A stretch of 64,000 nt of DNA. Origin: VBOC01 sp964512655 (GTDB lineage Bacteria > Bacteroidota > Ignavibacteria > UBA10030 > SZUA-254). The notes beneath the pieces were generated by a model, which worked only from the letters and a program-made list of their open reading frames with translations, searched no databases and was not told the origin of the DNA. The DNA lies in the NCBI GenBank assembly GCA_964512655.1, contig CAZEJT010000003.1, positions 248,001 to 312,000 of the forward strand, written 5' to 3'. The stretch's first letter is position 1, and the number at the start of each line of letters is the position of its first letter. Shown here one piece after another: positions 48,841 through 56,582 of the stretch. The position numbers were made by a program, and so were the translations under genes.

Positions 48841-49764
48841 ATGGAGAACAAGCGCTATCACATAGTGATCGGTTCGATCGTCTTTGCGATCGCGACGTGG
48901 ATTTCGGTCAATCTGCGGAACGAATACACGGTCGTGAAGCGCGTTCCAACCGTTGTTGAGAATATCAGGGCAGGGAAAGCGCTGAAGTTTCCGGTACCCA
49001 AGACTATCACCGTGCATCTCCGGGGGACCGGCTGGGCGGTTGCCGGCCTCTACTTCGCACCCGAGTTGAAATACTCCATCGACGGCTCAACCCTCGGATC
49101 AGAAACCTTCGCTGTCACCGCTCGCGATCTCCTCGAACATCTTAAGCTCCCGGCAAGCCTTCAGGTTGTAGAGGTCACGCCGGATACTCTCCTCCTTGCG
49201 CTGGATGAATACAAAGAGAAAAAGGTGCCCGTCTATCCCCACGTCGCAGCCGACTTCCGTGACGGCTATGGACAGGTTGGAGCCCTGCGAGTCAGTCCCG
49301 ACAGCGTGCTGATCGGAGGAACAAAGAGGGTTATCGATTCGATCAAGGAGTGGCCGACCGAGTTCAAGAAGTTTGAAGCGCTGCGCTCCCCCATCGATCT
49401 CGACCTTTCGCTGGAAGAGCCCTCGAATTATTCGATCGCGCTCTCCCGAACGGAAGTACGGCTGCAAATCAACGTACAGCCTTTCGCGGAAAAGACATTT
49501 CCCGGCATTCGCCTCACCGCACAGGGCGTGCCGATGGGACGGGAAGTTATCTTCATTCCCTCACGGATCGATCTCATCGTGCGGGGCGGCATCGAGCAGC
49601 TTGCGAGGGTTACGGGGTCGGATTTCCAGGCCTCCGTCGAATTCCGCGACCTCATGGAGGACTCTGCCGGGACTGTGGCGCCTACCATCGGCGGTCCACC
49701 CGATGTCAGAATCATCTCGCGCAAGCCCGACCGGTTCCAGTTCATCATTCGAAAGCGACTCTAG
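48841..49764 (+). CDS. YbbR/CdaR-like domain protein, membrane-anchored
   Basis: 307 aa from ATG 48841 (an in-frame TTG two codons before is possible). One N-terminal membrane helix (about 8-22, VIGSIVFAIATWISV) followed by about three YbbR repeats: KTITVHLRGTGWAVAGL, KKVPVYPHVAADFRDGYGQV with SPDSVLIGG, and FPGIRLTAQGVPMG with IDLIVRGG. In Firmicutes CdaR is the extracytoplasmic partner of the di-AMP cyclase CdaA; no cyclase gene is in the window. It is followed by pdxJ after 11 bases. Its start lies right behind the BMC terminator, so its promoter must be inside the BMC gene or it depends on read-through. Confidence 0.85.
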   Translation: MENKRYHIVIGSIVFAIATWISVNLRNEYTVVKRVPTVVENIRAGKALKFPVPKTITVHLRGTGWAVAGLYFAPELKYSIDGSTLGSETFAVTARDLLEHLKLPASLQVVEVTPDTLLLALDEYKEKKVPVYPHVAADFRDGYGQVGALRVSPDSVLIGGTKRVIDSIKEWPTEFKKFEALRSPIDLDLSLEEPSNYSIALSRTEVRLQINVQPFAEKTFPGIRLTAQGVPMGREVIFIPSRIDLIVRGGIEQLARVTGSDFQASVEFRDLMEDSAGTVAPTIGGPPDVRIISRKPDRFQFIIRKRL

Positions 49765-49775
49765 TACAGTCTCCC

Positions 49776-50492
49776 ATGCGTCTTTCAATCAACATCGATC
49801 ATGTTGCGACGATCCGTAATGCCAGGGGCGGAAGCGATCCCGATCCTGTCATGGCGGCTGAAGTTGTCGAGCACGCCGGCGCCGATGGGATCGTCTGCCA
49901 TCTCCGCGAAGACAGGAGGCACATCCGCGACGACGACGTGAAGCGGCTCCGCAGAAGCATCAAAACGAAGCTTGACCTCGAGATGGCGGCAACACCGGAG
50001 ATCATCGCAATCGCCCGAGAGATAAAGCCCGATCTTGCGACTCTTGTTCCGGAAAAGAGGAGGGAACTGACAACCGAAGGCGGACTCGACGCCGTGCGCC
50101 TCAGAAAGCAGCTGAGGCTTGCCGTGAGAAAACTTCAGGACGCGGGAATTGCGGTGAGCCTCTTCATCGATCCCGTCAAGGATCAGATTGAGGCCGCACG
50201 CGAGACCGGCGCTGAAATGATTGAAATTCATACCGGCGAGTACGCAAACGCGCGCACCCCAAAGGAACACAAGAGACTCGCGGCTCAGATCCAGAAGATG
50301 GCCGCGTTCGGGAAATCGCAGGGATTAGTTGTGAACGCCGGACACGGATTGGATTACGGCAATGTCGGCAAGATCGCGGCGATCCCGGAGATAGAGGAGA
50401 TGAGCATCGGTCACGCGGTGATCGTACGCGCCGTGATCGGGGGGCTGGAAAACGCGGTGAGGGAGATGGTGAGTCTGGTGAAGGACTACTAG
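49776..50492 (+). CDS. pdxJ: pyridoxine 5'-phosphate synthase
   Basis: 238 aa TIM barrel that joins 1-deoxyxylulose 5-phosphate and 3-amino-2-oxopropyl phosphate to make pyridoxine phosphate (the DXP-dependent route). Signatures are LSINIDHVATIRNARGG at the start, DGIVCHLREDRRHIRD, LDLEMAATPEI, LVPEKRRELTTEGGLD, and GHGLDYGNV near the end. It supplies PLP to enzymes such as those at 11165 and 19428. Its TAG stop shares bases with the stop of the convergent DUF151 gene (CTAG at 50489-50492). Confidence 0.96.
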   Translation: MRLSINIDHVATIRNARGGSDPDPVMAAEVVEHAGADGIVCHLREDRRHIRDDDVKRLRRSIKTKLDLEMAATPEIIAIAREIKPDLATLVPEKRRELTTEGGLDAVRLRKQLRLAVRKLQDAGIAVSLFIDPVKDQIEAARETGAEMIEIHTGEYANARTPKEHKRLAAQIQKMAAFGKSQGLVVNAGHGLDYGNVGKIAAIPEIEEMSIGHAVIVRAVIGGLENAVREMVSLVKDY

Positions 50493-51052
50493 TGCCGCTG
50501 TTCGAGCTTGCGGATCTCATCGCGGAGCGATGCCGCACGCTCGTAGTCTTCCCTCTCGATTGATTCTTTCAGCTGAGCCCGAAGGGCTTCAAGTTTGGTG
50601 AGTTTCACTTCTTTCCCCTTCGGTGCGGCTCCCGCCTCAGCCCCTTCCTCTTCGTTCTCGGGGAGGAAGGCGGCTTCATCCATCACTTTGTCGATAACAA
50701 AGATCGGCACGCCGAACCGCACGGCGAGGGCGATAGCGTCGCTGGGGCGCGCATCGATCTCCTGGCTGTCGAGGATGAGCTTCGCGTAGAACGTGCCGTC
50801 GCGCAGCTCGCTGATCGTGATCTCCGAGAGATCCGCGCCGACGGATTCGAGGATATTCTTCATCAGATCGTGGGTCAAGGGCCTGGGGGGCTTGATTCCT
50901 TCCATTTCGAGCGCAATCGACTGGGCTTCGAATGCGCCGATGATGATAGGAAGTCGCCGGTTGCCGTTCACTTCCTTGAGAATAAGGGCATACGCTCCAC
51001 CGCTGGCGGGACTCGTCGACAGACCGAGTATATCAACCTGAATCTTTTCCAC
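50489..51052 (-). CDS. bifunctional nuclease family (DUF151) protein with C-terminal UVR motif
   Basis: 187 aa. The DUF151 core (about 1-130) shows GAYALILKEVNGNRRLPIII, LTHDLMKNILESVGADL, and ARPSDAIALAVRFGVPIFV. Residues about 150-187 are a UvrB/UvrC-type UVR helix hairpin (LKESIEREDYERAASLRDEI) used to contact UvrB-like partners. Plant and Thermotoga members were described as DNase/RNase. Start is GTG 51052. It is the third gene of the etfBA unit (16-base gap). Confidence 0.9.
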   Translation of the reverse strand: MEKIQVDILGLSTSPASGGAYALILKEVNGNRRLPIIIGAFEAQSIALEMEGIKPPRPLTHDLMKNILESVGADLSEITISELRDGTFYAKLILDSQEIDARPSDAIALAVRFGVPIFVIDKVMDEAAFLPENEEEGAEAGAAPKGKEVKLTKLEALRAQLKESIEREDYERAASLRDEIRKLEQRH

Positions 51053-51068
51053 CGTATCTCCTGCTCCG

Positions 51069-52046
51069 TTATTTACCGAGCGCCCGCTTCAGCTCGTTCG
51101 TCAACGCCGGCAACACTTCGAACAGATCTCCGACGACACCGTAGTCCGCGACCTGAAAAATCGGCGCGTCTTTATCTTTGTTGATAGCGACAATATACTT
51201 AGAAGTAGACATACCCGCAAGGTGCTGAACGGCGCCGGAGATCCCGCACGCGATGTAGAGAGATGGAGACACAGTTTTTCCCGTTTGACCAACCTGCTCG
51301 TCGTGCGGACGCCACCCCGCATCGACAACGGCGCGCGACGCGCCGACCGCGGCGCCAAGAACATCGGCAAGTTTTTCGACGAGATGAAAATTTTCCGGGC
51401 CGCGCAAGCCCCGTCCGCCGGAAACGATGATGCCTGCTTCGGTGACATCGGGCCGGCCCTCCGCGATCTTGACCCCCGTAACCTTCGCGGCGAAATCCTT
51501 CTCGTCAAATGCGACGTTGACTCGCTCGACGCCGCCAATTGTCGAACCGTTTGATGCCGTGGCGGTGAAAACGTTCGGCCGGAGCGAGAACACCTTCACG
51601 GGAGAAATGACGCGCACATCGATAGATGCCTTGCCGGCGTAGACCGGCCGGGTGGCTATGATTTCACCGTTCTCAACCCTCAGCGCGACACAATCGGGAG
51701 CGGCGCCTGCGTCAAGTTTCGCGGCAACACGGGGAGTAAGGTCTTTGCCCATCTGGCTCGCGGGCAGCATCACAACGCCGGCATCCTCCTTCTTTGCCGC
51801 TTCCGCGATCACCCTGGAGTATGCGCCGGTTGAATAGTAGTGAAGCCGGGGCTCGTCGGCTACAAGAACGCGCGAGGCTCCATAACCTCCCAGCGGCTGT
51901 ACGATTTTTTCGACATCGTGCCCGATGACGAGCGTTACCGTCTCTCCGCCGAGCTGGTCTGCGAGCTTGCGGGCAGCCTGGGTTACCTCAAAGGCGGCTT
52001 TCTTGAATTTTCCCTCCCGCTGTTCCGCGAATGCGAGGATCTTCAT
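51069..52046 (-). CDS. etfA: electron transfer flavoprotein alpha subunit
   Basis: 325 aa. Carries FAD and passes electrons from acyl-CoA and other dehydrogenases to the quinone pool. The FAD-binding C-terminal domain has ADVLGAAVGASRAVVDAGW, the HDEQVGQTGKTVSPSLYIAC stretch and GISGAVQHLAGM, INKDKDAPIFQVADYGVVGD. The N-terminal domain is Rossmann-like. The gene follows etfB by three bases. No acyl-CoA dehydrogenase is nearby. Confidence 0.96.
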   Translation of the reverse strand: MKILAFAEQREGKFKKAAFEVTQAARKLADQLGGETVTLVIGHDVEKIVQPLGGYGASRVLVADEPRLHYYSTGAYSRVIAEAAKKEDAGVVMLPASQMGKDLTPRVAAKLDAGAAPDCVALRVENGEIIATRPVYAGKASIDVRVISPVKVFSLRPNVFTATASNGSTIGGVERVNVAFDEKDFAAKVTGVKIAEGRPDVTEAGIIVSGGRGLRGPENFHLVEKLADVLGAAVGASRAVVDAGWRPHDEQVGQTGKTVSPSLYIACGISGAVQHLAGMSTSKYIVAINKDKDAPIFQVADYGVVGDLFEVLPALTNELKRALGK

Positions 52047-52049
52047 GGT

Positions 52050-52796
52050 TCAGATCACCTTCGCTTCTTCATGCAGGAGCCGGACTAGCTCAGGAACGGC
52101 GTCGATGCCGGTCCCGACGATCTTGCCCGGGGGTTTGGCGGGGGGTTTGTGCAATGCGATCACTTCAACTTTCGGGGTTGCGGGCTTCGGCTGCCTTTCT
52201 TCGATCGGCTTCGATTTCGCTGCCATGATGCCTTTCAGCGACGGATACCTCGGCTCGTTGAGACCTTTCTGTGCGGCGATGACGAGTGGAAACCGGGCCT
52301 CAAGAACTTCGTGCCCCCCTTCGATTTCGCGCTCGCAGACCACTGTCCCGTCACGATTCTCGATCTTTACCACGACTGAGACCGAAGGAAGTCCGAGCAT
52401 TTCCGCCACAAGTCCGGGCACCTGCTCGTCGTAGTAGTCGATCGACTGCTTACCGAACAGGATGCAGTCCGCGTTGTGTGTCCGCAGTTCGTCGGCAAGA
52501 GCGGAGGCGACTGAATATGAATCGCGGGTCGAGTCGTCCTTCAGCAGAACCGCCTTGTCCATCCCCATGGCGAGCGATTTTCGAAGCGTTTCCTTGTGAG
52601 CGTCTGTCCCCAGCGATAGCGCTATCGTCTCGCCCCCGAACTTTTCCTTCAACTGAAGCGCCGCTTCGATTGCAAATTCATCGTATGGGCTGAGCATGAA
52701 GTTCACGCCGGTGCGGTCGATCGACTTTCCGTCGGCGCCGATCTTCACCTTGGTCTCTGTGTCGGGTACGTGATTTACGCAAACAACAATCTTCAT
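52050..52796 (-). CDS. etfB: electron transfer flavoprotein beta subunit
   Basis: 248 aa partner of EtfA, binding AMP or, in bifurcating types, a second FAD. Start MKIVVCVNHVPDTETKVKIG, VNFMLSPYDEFAIEAALQLK, GKQSIDYYDEQVPGLVAEML, and FPLVIAAQKGLNEPRYPSL for the AMP loop and recognition region. AAGGAG precedes ATG 52796, with a good promoter at 52827-52855. Whether it is of the bifurcating kind cannot be judged by eye. Confidence 0.96.
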   Translation of the reverse strand: MKIVVCVNHVPDTETKVKIGADGKSIDRTGVNFMLSPYDEFAIEAALQLKEKFGGETIALSLGTDAHKETLRKSLAMGMDKAVLLKDDSTRDSYSVASALADELRTHNADCILFGKQSIDYYDEQVPGLVAEMLGLPSVSVVVKIENRDGTVVCEREIEGGHEVLEARFPLVIAAQKGLNEPRYPSLKGIMAAKSKPIEERQPKPATPKVEVIALHKPPAKPPGKIVGTGIDAVPELVRLLHEEAKVI

Positions 52797-52826
52797 AGTT
52801 TCTCCTTACTCACACAACGCTCGCGA

Positions 52827-52855
52827 AATATAGGCACTCTCGCCGGGAAACGCAA
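52827..52855 (-). promoter_or_regulatory. sigma70-type promoter for etfBA
   Basis: Minus strand TTGCGT (52850-52855), 17-base spacer, TATATT (52827-52832), leader about 24 bases. It is nine bases from the divergent fbp promoter. Confidence 0.72.
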
Positions 52856-52864
52856 GATTTTCCC

Positions 52865-52893
52865 TTGCGAATAGAATTGAGTTTCAGTACATT
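52865..52893 (+). promoter_or_regulatory. sigma70-type promoter for fbp
   Basis: TTGCGA (52865-52870), 17-base spacer, TACATT (52888-52893), predicted start near 52900 and a leader of about 30 bases before ATG 52932. Confidence 0.55.
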
Positions 52894-52931
52894 TTCTTCC
52901 ACCTTCCGCCATCCCATAATCGGTGAGTTCG

Positions 52932-53954
52932 ATGATCGACACGACGGTGCCCGTAAAAAAATTCATGACGCTCGAACGCTTCATCAATGAGCAGGAGCGA
53001 CTCTATCCGAATGCGACGGGGAATTTTTCCGGACTCCTGCATGACCTCTCGCTTGCGGCAAAGCTTGTATGGCGCGAGGTGTGCAAGGCGGGACTGGTGA
53101 ATATCCTGGGAACTACGGGCCGCATGAATGCGAGCGGCGATGTCGTGAAGAAGCTGGATGAGTTCGCCGATGAAACGATCTACAAGGCAATGGATCACGG
53201 CGGACATCTCTGTGTTATGGCCTCCGAGGAGAATGAAGACATTCTGCACATCCCGGATCAGTATCCCGATGGCAAGTACGTTCTGCTGTACGATCCTCTC
53301 GACGGTTCGTCGAACATCGACGCAAACATCACGATCGGGTCGATCTTCAGCGTCTACAGAAGAATCTCAACGTCGGGGAAAGGCACGCTGGCCGATTGCC
53401 TTCAGCCGGGGTACAAACAGGTCGCGGCAGGATACATCATCTACGGCTCAAGCACGATCTTTGTCTATTCAACGGGAAGAGGAGTGCACGGCTTCACGCT
53501 CGATCCTACCGTAGGTGAATTCCTCCTCTCTCACGAGAATATCCGGATTCCGAAGAAGGGAAAGATCTACAGTCTCAACGAGGGGAACTATTGTAACTGG
53601 GATGAATCGGTTCAGCGGTACGTCAGGTATCTGACCGAGCAGGATTCGAAAACCGATCGGCCATACTCTCTACGCTACATCGGCACGATGGTGGGCGATT
53701 CACATCGGACGCTCTTATACGGGGGCATCTTTTCATATCCCGCTGATAGGAAGAATCCAAAAGGTAAATTGCGTCTGATGTACGAATGCAATCCGATGGC
53801 GTTCATTATCGAGCAGGCGGGAGGTAAGTCCAGCGACGGAAAGCAGAGCATTCTTCAGATCCAGCCCACATCTCTCCACGAGCACACGCCTGTGTTCCTT
53901 GGCAGCGAACACGACATGAAGGTGTGCGAGGAATTCCTGCAAGGGAAGCGGTAG
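52932..53954 (+). CDS. fbp: fructose-1,6-bisphosphatase class I
   Basis: 340 aa from ATG 52932 (GTG at 52923 is also in frame). The metal and substrate loop is YDPLDGSSNIDANI, with EENED as the upstream acidic pair; GTMVGDSHRTLLYGGIFSYP and RLMYECNPMAFIIEQAGG close the active site. It removes the 1-phosphate from fructose-1,6-bisphosphate in gluconeogenesis, downstream of pckG. Convergent with the DUF4139 gene, three bases apart. Confidence 0.96.
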   Translation: MIDTTVPVKKFMTLERFINEQERLYPNATGNFSGLLHDLSLAAKLVWREVCKAGLVNILGTTGRMNASGDVVKKLDEFADETIYKAMDHGGHLCVMASEENEDILHIPDQYPDGKYVLLYDPLDGSSNIDANITIGSIFSVYRRISTSGKGTLADCLQPGYKQVAAGYIIYGSSTIFVYSTGRGVHGFTLDPTVGEFLLSHENIRIPKKGKIYSLNEGNYCNWDESVQRYVRYLTEQDSKTDRPYSLRYIGTMVGDSHRTLLYGGIFSYPADRKNPKGKLRLMYECNPMAFIIEQAGGKSSDGKQSILQIQPTSLHEHTPVFLGSEHDMKVCEEFLQGKR

Positions 53955-53957
53955 CCC

Positions 53958-55439
53958 TCACCACGAATACCGAATCGTGTAGGTAATCACCTTCTCCCCA
54001 TCCTTCGCAATGGTCACCGGGAATTTGACCGTGCTCTGATCGACCTTTGTGTACTCGGTGTTGCTCTTCGTAATCTCCCACTGATTCCACCGCCAGGGAT
54101 GCTCGTACACCATCACCTCCGCGGCATCCTTCTTGTGATTCCGGACTTTGATCTGGATTGTCTCCTCGACCACCCTTCCGCCTGCGAAAGACTTGAAGTC
54201 GGTCTGCGCGCGTTCGCCGACGATGTCAAATGCGTTTCCAAGATAGAGCTTGATCTCCTCATCTTTCGGCGTATGGTCGATTTGATCTTCACCGATGAAT
54301 TGTTCCTTACCGTCATCATCGCGCTTGTAGACCCGCACCTTCCCTTTTGGAAGCGGGATCCCAAGCCCCGATTTCTGCTCGTTCTTGAATGTCATATAGA
54401 CGCCGACCTTGTTGTTCGACTCCTGTCCGAACGTTCCCTGGCTGCGATACGAATAGTTGTTGTACCATCCCCGCCATTGGTCTGAGAGCCCGTCGTAGAT
54501 GAACATTTTCTTCGATGAAACGTTTCTTCCCGAAACCAGTTCAAGCTGCTTCGTTTCGTTGGAGTTCAGATCGGTCTTTCGTTGCAAGGTGTACAGTTTG
54601 TATTCGAAGAGCTCGCTTTGCTGGAATTGAGGTTGTACAATTTGACCAGCCATAAGCCCATCGCGCATGCCCTTGTATGCGTTCATCTCCTCGCGCACGC
54701 GATTAATATCGCCCGCGACCAGTTTGAGGCCTGCATCTTTAAATGTGGTCCCAGAATTGTTGCTCAGGGTAACCCAGCCCGTAAGGTCGAGGTTTTGATC
54801 ATTCTTGTCGAGGAGAGCCACGTAATCAGCGCTCCACGACAACTGGCCGGCCAGATAACTCAATTCTACATTGTGGCTTCCGGGATGGCTATTGGAGACC
54901 AACCACTCAAGTTGAGGTTTGAGGATGAGGCCCTCCGGCAGGCTCGGAAGGACGAGTCGGCCCTGCGGATTGATTTCTATTTTGCCATCGATCTCCGCTA
55001 TCATGCCTCCTGTTGCTCCGCCCTGCGGCGAATATCCGCTTGCGAGAAGTTTCCCCGTGACCGTATAGTCCTTCTTCGTCTCATCGTTGTGGCGTACGAA
55101 TTCAACCGTCTTACCGATGTACTTCTCGAGCATCTTCGCCTGGCTGACGAGGTCGTACTGGTAATTCTGTTCGAGGACGCGGACAGCGGTGGGATCCGTG
55201 AGGCTCGAAAAATGGAGGGATGTCCCGTCGATCGTTGCCGGAATGTCCGGTAACACAAGCCGGCTGATACCGTTGGGGATCTCCACCGGCCGTTCCTCGC
55301 GGATGAGCGAGAGATTCTGATTGTAGATCGTAAGGTCCACGCTCGATCTGGATCCGGCCACGACTCGCTTGCTCTGCGCAACCGCAGTATCTCCGATGGT
55401 GAATGCTGTTAGAAAGAGATAAAAAACCAGGCGTTTCAT
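53958..55439 (-). CDS. DUF4139 domain protein, secreted
   Basis: 493 aa from ATG 55439, selected because AGGAGAGG lies upstream and a signal peptide follows (RLVFYLFLTAFTIGDTAVAQ). Mature part begins VDLTIYNQNLSLIREERPVE, has SYLAGQLSWSADYVALL in the DUF4139 middle, and ends with repeated beta-strands (VKVRNHKKDAAEVMVYEHPW-like). Members are exported proteins of unknown function found widely in Gram-negative bacteria. It is a single gene between a terminator for the upstream operon and a convergent fbp. Confidence 0.85.
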   Translation of the reverse strand: MKRLVFYLFLTAFTIGDTAVAQSKRVVAGSRSSVDLTIYNQNLSLIREERPVEIPNGISRLVLPDIPATIDGTSLHFSSLTDPTAVRVLEQNYQYDLVSQAKMLEKYIGKTVEFVRHNDETKKDYTVTGKLLASGYSPQGGATGGMIAEIDGKIEINPQGRLVLPSLPEGLILKPQLEWLVSNSHPGSHNVELSYLAGQLSWSADYVALLDKNDQNLDLTGWVTLSNNSGTTFKDAGLKLVAGDINRVREEMNAYKGMRDGLMAGQIVQPQFQQSELFEYKLYTLQRKTDLNSNETKQLELVSGRNVSSKKMFIYDGLSDQWRGWYNNYSYRSQGTFGQESNNKVGVYMTFKNEQKSGLGIPLPKGKVRVYKRDDDGKEQFIGEDQIDHTPKDEEIKLYLGNAFDIVGERAQTDFKSFAGGRVVEETIQIKVRNHKKDAAEVMVYEHPWRWNQWEITKSNTEYTKVDQSTVKFPVTIAKDGEKVITYTIRYSW

Positions 55440-55908
55440 ACGTGGACCTCTCCTTTTGAGTGCGCGGTTGTGATAATTACACTTGTTCAACGACGATGCT
55501 GCCGGGAATGTTCCGGAGACATCCGATGAGAACCCGGACGTCTTCCGAAGAAGTCAAAGGTAGGAAGAAGCAAGGGGAATGAAAAATAGAAAGCCGATTC
55601 TCCTCCCGGGAATCGGCTTTCTAGGGCATAGACCTCTGAATGATGGTTTCCCGCGTGGCCGCCCTCACCAGTCCGCCATCCTCGGACGGTGGGGCGGCCG
55701 CGGTTTCGCAAATATTGAGGTATATATGACCAAGTAGAATGTATTGGCAAATCGGAAGAGGTGCAATGGGGACTTTCCCTACCCCCCCATTGAAATTGAC
55801 GCGTTTTTAGGGAAGAGTGAGAAAATTTGACGCACTCGACTGACAGAGTTGCGGGAGGGATGTTCGCCAATAAAAACGAATCGAGGGGATGAGAAATGGC
55901 CGTTACGG
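55440..55908. other. 469-base intergenic region
   Basis: The largest gap without a gene. It holds the DUF4139 ribosome binding site, the intrinsic terminator for the response-regulator operon (55581-55623), and a 7-base palindrome GTCAGCT-CTC-AGCTGAC at 55908-55924 overlapping the response-regulator stop. No REP unit and no convincing promoter for DUF4139 was found. A 127-codon minus-strand frame here (55487-55870) crosses the terminator and looks like chance. Confidence 0.6.
55581..55623 (-). terminator. intrinsic terminator for the ABC-HK-RR operon
   Basis: On the minus strand a perfect 14-base stem (55610-55623 with 55587-55600), 9-base loop and then TTTTTC (55586-55581). It stops transcription coming from the response regulator before DUF4139. 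Confidence 0.85.
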
Positions 55909-56562
55909 TCAGCTCTCAGCTGACGTTAGCCCTTCCCGAATGGCGTACTTAGTAAGTTCAGCAATGCTGTGGATGTCGAGCTTCTCCATGACACGCTGCC
56001 GGTGCTTCTCGACAGTTTTTTCGGCCGCGTTCACCTGTGTCGCGATCTGTTTCGTCGTCTTCCCTTCCGCGATAAGTTGAAGAACCCGGCGCTCCTTGGG
56101 AGAGAGCAACGAGAACGTGAGAGAGGTGACGAGTTCGGATTTCTCCACGGCTCCGGTGACGTCGAATCCCGAGAGTTGTGGACTGATGTAGATCCGGTCG
56201 GACAGAACGGTCTGAATCGCCGCTTCCAATTCTTCCGACGCGCAATCCTTCCTGAGGTATCCGTGAGCTCCGGCTCTCAGCATTCTCAAGACGTATCTCT
56301 TATCGGAGTGCATCGAGAGGGCGATGATCTTGATGCCCGACACCTCTCCGATGATCTCCGCCGTTGTGTCGATCCCGTTCATTCCCGGGATGATGATATC
56401 CATGATCACGACATCGGGACGGAGCTGCTTCGCAAGCGCCAGCGCGCCCGGGCCGTTATCCGCCTCCGCGACGACTTCAACGCCTTCGATCAGTTCAAGT
56501 ATCAGACGGAGCCCCTCGCGCACAATCTTGTGATCATCTACGAGGAGAATTCGCTTTCCCAC
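55909..56562 (-). CDS. NarL/FixJ-family response regulator
   Basis: 217 aa. Receiver domain with acidic pocket Asp9-Asp10, phospho-acceptor Asp55 (VVIMDIIIPGMNG), switch Ser/Thr, and KD in LRKD. The C-terminal LuxR-type HTH (about 150-212) reads LSPKERRVLQLIAEGKTTKQ, then VEKHRQRVMEKL. Start is GTG 56562. It follows the beta-propeller sensor kinase by 20 bases and is surely its partner. The operon's exporter genes are the first candidate targets. Confidence 0.93.
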   Translation of the reverse strand: MGKRILLVDDHKIVREGLRLILELIEGVEVVAEADNGPGALALAKQLRPDVVIMDIIIPGMNGIDTTAEIIGEVSGIKIIALSMHSDKRYVLRMLRAGAHGYLRKDCASEELEAAIQTVLSDRIYISPQLSGFDVTGAVEKSELVTSLTFSLLSPKERRVLQLIAEGKTTKQIATQVNAAEKTVEKHRQRVMEKLDIHSIAELTKYAIREGLTSAES

Positions 56563-56582
56563 AGGATGATTCCCGCCTTCTT

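Noticed and set aside
51069..52796. etfAB as cargo of the BMC cassette
   Set aside because: More than 2 kb away, on the opposite strand, with their own promoter and no encapsulation-peptide-like extension seen.
55487..55870. 127-codon minus-strand frame in the 55440-55908 gap
   Set aside because: It runs through the intrinsic terminator at 55581-55623 and has no family likeness or ribosome binding site.
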